A DNA stretch of 36,747 nt, from assembly GCA_947446975.1 (NCBI GenBank), contig CANFHM010000020.1, positions 1 through 36,747 of the forward strand, in the 5' to 3' direction. The position numbers were made by a program, and so were the translations under genes. The notes beneath the pieces are model-generated. The model made no database searches, was not told the origin of the DNA, and was given only the letters and a program-made list of their open reading frames with translations. This document shows positions 34,662 to 36,747 of the stretch, piece after piece. Position 1 is the stretch's first letter. Every line of letters begins with the position of its first letter. The stretch comes from Microthrixaceae bacterium. Lineage in GTDB: Bacteria > Actinomycetota > Acidimicrobiia > Acidimicrobiales > Acidimicrobilacustridaceae.

Positions 34662-35711
34662 ATGCGCAATCCCAAGGACTTCTTCCGACCCCTCGCCGTG
34701 GGCGCCCCCGAGCCCGTCCGTGAGATCCCCGTCAGGGCCTCGCGGATGATCCATTTCTTCCCGCCCTCCAACGAGAAGATGGTCGGCAAGCTCCCCTCGA
34801 TCGTCCCCACCGTCGATGTGCTGCTCGGCAACCTCGAGGATGGCGTGCCCGCCGCCGACAAGGAGGCCGCACGCGCCGGCCTCGTCAACGTCGGCCGCAC
34901 CATCGACTTCGGCACCACCCAGTTCTGGACCCGCGTGAACTCGCTGGATTCACCCTGGGGTCTCGACGATCTCGTCACCGCCGTCACCGAGATCGGCGAC
35001 AAGCTCGATGTCATCATGATCCCCAAGGTGGAGGGTCCCGAGGACATCCACTATGTGGATCGCCTGCTGGCCCAGCTCGAGGCCAAGGCCGGGCTCGAAC
35101 GCCCCATCCTCGTGCACGCCATCCTCGAGACAGCGCGTGGTGTGGCCAACGTGGAGGAGATCTGCGCCGCCAGTCCGCGCATGCAGGGCCTGTCGCTCGG
35201 CCCGGCCGATCTGGCGGCCAACCGTCGCATGAAGACCACCCGCGTGGGTGGCGGTCATCCCGGCTACCTCGTGCGTCAGGATCCGATCGATGGCGACATC
35301 GAGGGTGCCCGCACGATCTATCAGCAGGATCTGTGGCACTACACGATCGCCCGCATGGTCGATGCCTGTGTGGCCAACGGGATCCTCCCGTACTACGGCC
35401 CCTTCGGCGATATCGCTGATGTCGTGGCCTGCGAGGACCAGTTCCGCAACGCCTTCCTGCTCGGCTGCGTGGGTGCGTGGAGTCTGCATCCCGTGCAGAT
35501 CGCCATCGCCAAGCGCGTGTTCAGCCCCGACCCCGCCGATGTGGCCCATGCCCGTCGTGTCATCGAGGCCATGGGCGACGGCACCGGCGCCATCATGCTC
35601 GACGGCAAGATGGAGGACGATGCCTCGGTGAAGCAGTGCCGGGTCATGGTCGAGCTGGCCACCTCGCTGGCCGCCGACGATCCCGAACTCGCCGCCGCCT
35701 ACGGATTCTGA
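34662..35711 (+). CDS. mcl: Malyl-CoA/beta-methylmalyl-CoA(/citramalyl-CoA) lyase, Chloroflexus type
   Basis: Protein of 349 aa, CitE/HpcH-HpaI aldolase superfamily. It carries nearly the whole signature of Chloroflexus MCL as I recall it: [125 protein letters not shown] and [20 protein letters not shown]. Arg91, Glu156 and Asp183 fit the substrate and Mg2+ sites. It reversibly splits malyl-CoA to acetyl-CoA plus glyoxylate, and methylmalyl-CoA to propionyl-CoA plus glyoxylate, in the 3-hydroxypropionate and ethylmalonyl-CoA routes. The direction here cannot be read from sequence. Confidence 0.92.
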   Translation: MRNPKDFFRPLAVGAPEPVREIPVRASRMIHFFPPSNEKMVGKLPSIVPTVDVLLGNLEDGVPAADKEAARAGLVNVGRTIDFGTTQFWTRVNSLDSPWGLDDLVTAVTEIGDKLDVIMIPKVEGPEDIHYVDRLLAQLEAKAGLERPILVHAILETARGVANVEEICAASPRMQGLSLGPADLAANRRMKTTRVGGGHPGYLVRQDPIDGDIEGARTIYQQDLWHYTIARMVDACVANGILPYYGPFGDIADVVACEDQFRNAFLLGCVGAWSLHPVQIAIAKRVFSPDPADVAHARRVIEAMGDGTGAIMLDGKMEDDASVKQCRVMVELATSLAADDPELAAAYGF

Positions 35712-35722
35712 GAGGACCCACG

Positions 35723-36595
35723 ATGACCAACGACCTGCGTCCCCGCCGTTCCGTGCTGTACATGCCCGGTGCCAACGAGCGTGCGCTCGAGAAAGCCAAG
35801 GGCATCGGCGCTGATGCCCTCATCCTCGATCTCGAGGACGCCGTGGCCCCCGACGCCAAGGCCGAGGCCCGCGACCGCGTGTGCGCCGCGGTGCGTTCCG
35901 GTGAGTACGGATCCAAGGAACTGATCATCCGCATCAACGGCATCGGCACCCAGTGGCATGCCGACGACATGGCTGCCGCGGCCGCCGCCGGCCCCGCCGC
36001 CGTGCTGGTGCCCAAGGTGAACTCCGCATCCGAGGTGCGTGAACTGGTGGCCGGTCTCGAGGCCGCCGGCGCTCCCGAGCACACGATGCTGTGGGCCATG
36101 CTCGAGACCCCGGAGGCGATCTTCAACGCTGTCGACATCGTGTCCGCCTCGCCGCGTCTCACCGTGCTGGTGATGGGCACCAACGATCTGGCCAAGGAAC
36201 TGCATGCCGAGCATGTGCCGGGCCGGGCCCCGCTGCAGTTCGGTCTGCAGACCTGCCTCATGGCCGCCCGTCACGGCTCCAAGGTCATCCTCGACGGCGT
36301 GTTCAACGACATCAAGGACGAGGCCGGGTTCGCCGCCGAATGCCTGCAGGCCCGCCAGTTCGGTTTCGACGGCAAGACCCTCATCCATCCCAGCCAGGTC
36401 GAGCCCTGCAACGACGCGTTCGCTCCCACCGAGGCCGAGATCGATCACTCCCGTCGGGTCATCGCGGCGTTCGAGGAGGCCGAGGCCGAGGGTCGGGGCG
36501 TTGTCACCGTGGACGGTCGCATGATCGAGAACCTGCACGTCGACAACGCCCGCCGCGTGCTGGCCGTGGCCGACGCCATCGCCGCACTGGGCTGA
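35723..36595 (+). CDS. CitE-like CoA-ester lyase or malyl-CoA thioesterase
   Basis: Protein of 290 aa. RRSVLYMPGANERALEKAKGIGADALILDLEDAVAPDAKAEAR opens the barrel; IIRINGIGTQWHADDM, LVPKVNSASEV, MLWAMLETPEAIFN (metal-binding Glu), VLVMGTNDLAKEL (Asp) and GFDGKTLIHPSQVEPCNDAF follow. This is the stand-alone CitE-like group, in which Rhodobacter Mcl2 is a (3S)-malyl-CoA thioesterase and others are citramalyl-CoA lyases. Next to mcl (11-bp gap, Shine-Dalgarno AGAGGA) a thioesterase that turns malyl-CoA into malate is the best guess; lyase activity remains possible. Confidence 0.88.
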   Translation: MTNDLRPRRSVLYMPGANERALEKAKGIGADALILDLEDAVAPDAKAEARDRVCAAVRSGEYGSKELIIRINGIGTQWHADDMAAAAAAGPAAVLVPKVNSASEVRELVAGLEAAGAPEHTMLWAMLETPEAIFNAVDIVSASPRLTVLVMGTNDLAKELHAEHVPGRAPLQFGLQTCLMAARHGSKVILDGVFNDIKDEAGFAAECLQARQFGFDGKTLIHPSQVEPCNDAFAPTEAEIDHSRRVIAAFEEAEAEGRGVVTVDGRMIENLHVDNARRVLAVADAIAALG

Positions 36596-36691
36596 ACGCA
36601 CTGGGGCTGCGCGCTCGGGCATCACGCCCGGCGCCGCTCCACGGCCCACTCCCGGGCCGACACAACCGATTCATCGACGCCGGGGGGCACG

Positions 36692-36747
36692 ATGCGACTG
36701 CACCATCCTGAACCGTTCGCCGGGGCCTGGGACGCCCGTTGGATCTG
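36692..36747 (+). CDS. 5' end of an unidentified gene
   Basis: ATG 36692 is preceded by a G-rich Shine-Dalgarno-like run (GGGGGG, 36681-36686) and opens a frame to the window edge (MRLHHPEPFAGAWDARWI...). Only 18 residues are visible, so no family can be given. The 96 bp before it contain a 5-bp hairpin (CGGGC/GCCCG, 36616-36630) and no clear promoter. Confidence 0.4.
   Translation, partial: MRLHHPEPFAGAWDARWI

Noticed and set aside
30362-36595. Ethanolamine-utilisation bacterial microcompartment
   Set aside because: No shell protein (BMC or Pfam BMV pentamer), EutA, EutE, EutD, EutH or regulator gene is present around eutBC within the window.
36596-36691. Rho-independent terminator after the CitE-like gene
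   Set aside because: Only a 5-bp stem (36616-36630) with no T-run; too weak to support.

Overview
The window is high-GC DNA from a chromosome that looks actinobacterial, most likely class Acidimicrobiia (Ilumatobacter/Microthrix-like); the taxon is inferred from gene content. Supporting signs are the actinobacterial core block mfd - PPIase - mazG - eno - ftsB/divIC ... DUF501 - ppx, an F420-type LLM oxidoreductase, a KimA-type transporter paired with an OB-fold protein, many GTG starts, many 4-nt ATGA/GTGA gene overlaps, and several genes with a TAnnnT -10 box 6-8 nt before the start codon (leaderless transcripts). The window is almost fully coding. No gene-free stretch exceeds about 200 bp, and no IS element, integrase, CRISPR array or rRNA was seen.

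Layout: (1) 1-2613: tail of an unknown gene, then the minus-strand pair kimA-like transporter and OB-fold protein. (2) 2787-10485: mfd, a lipoprotein parvulin PPIase, YabN-like methylase-MazG fusion, enolase, FtsB/DivIC. (3) 10559-19065: a molybdenum hydroxylase (form II aerobic CO dehydrogenase-like) island. The plus strand carries coxL, a small membrane protein, MoxR/CoxD, VWA/CoxE and XdhC/CoxI. Converging on it are minus-strand coxM and coxS. Next come a MocA-type cytidylyltransferase and CoxG. (4) 19062-20533: DUF501 and Ppx/GppA, which in other actinobacteria (e.g. Mycobacterium Rv1023-Rv1026) directly follow eno-divIC, so the cox island appears to split a conserved block. (5) 20596-22535: GNAT acetyltransferase and MFS exporter. 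(6) 22536-24018: minus-strand RecB/Cas4-like nuclease, a small unknown gene, tRNA-Leu(UAA). (7) 24082-30361: secreted beta-helix/FN3 protein, Cys-rich lipoprotein, LLM oxidoreductase, peptide/nickel-type solute-binding lipoprotein, a thioredoxin-fold protein without cysteines, a four-helix membrane protein. (8) 30411-34652: four genes joined by 4-nt overlaps: an eIF2B/MtnA-like protein, a DUF885-like metallopeptidase, EutB and EutC. (9) 34662-36595: a Chloroflexus-type malyl-CoA lyase and a CitE-like lyase/thioesterase, then the start of another gene.

How they may work together: the cox island holds catalytic subunits, cofactor synthesis (CTP-dependent molybdopterin cytosine dinucleotide), maturation factors (MoxR, VWA, XdhC) and a membrane-anchoring CoxG, so it could be self-sufficient, but its form II active-site loop leaves the substrate open. 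EutBC would turn ethanolamine into acetaldehyde plus ammonia. The next two genes could condense acetyl-CoA with glyoxylate to malyl-CoA and hydrolyse it to malate, or cleave malyl/methylmalyl-CoA. This link is inference from gene order. The most unusual feature is the translationally coupled eIF2B-like / DUF885 / eutBC operon, which lacks microcompartment and EutA reactivase genes.
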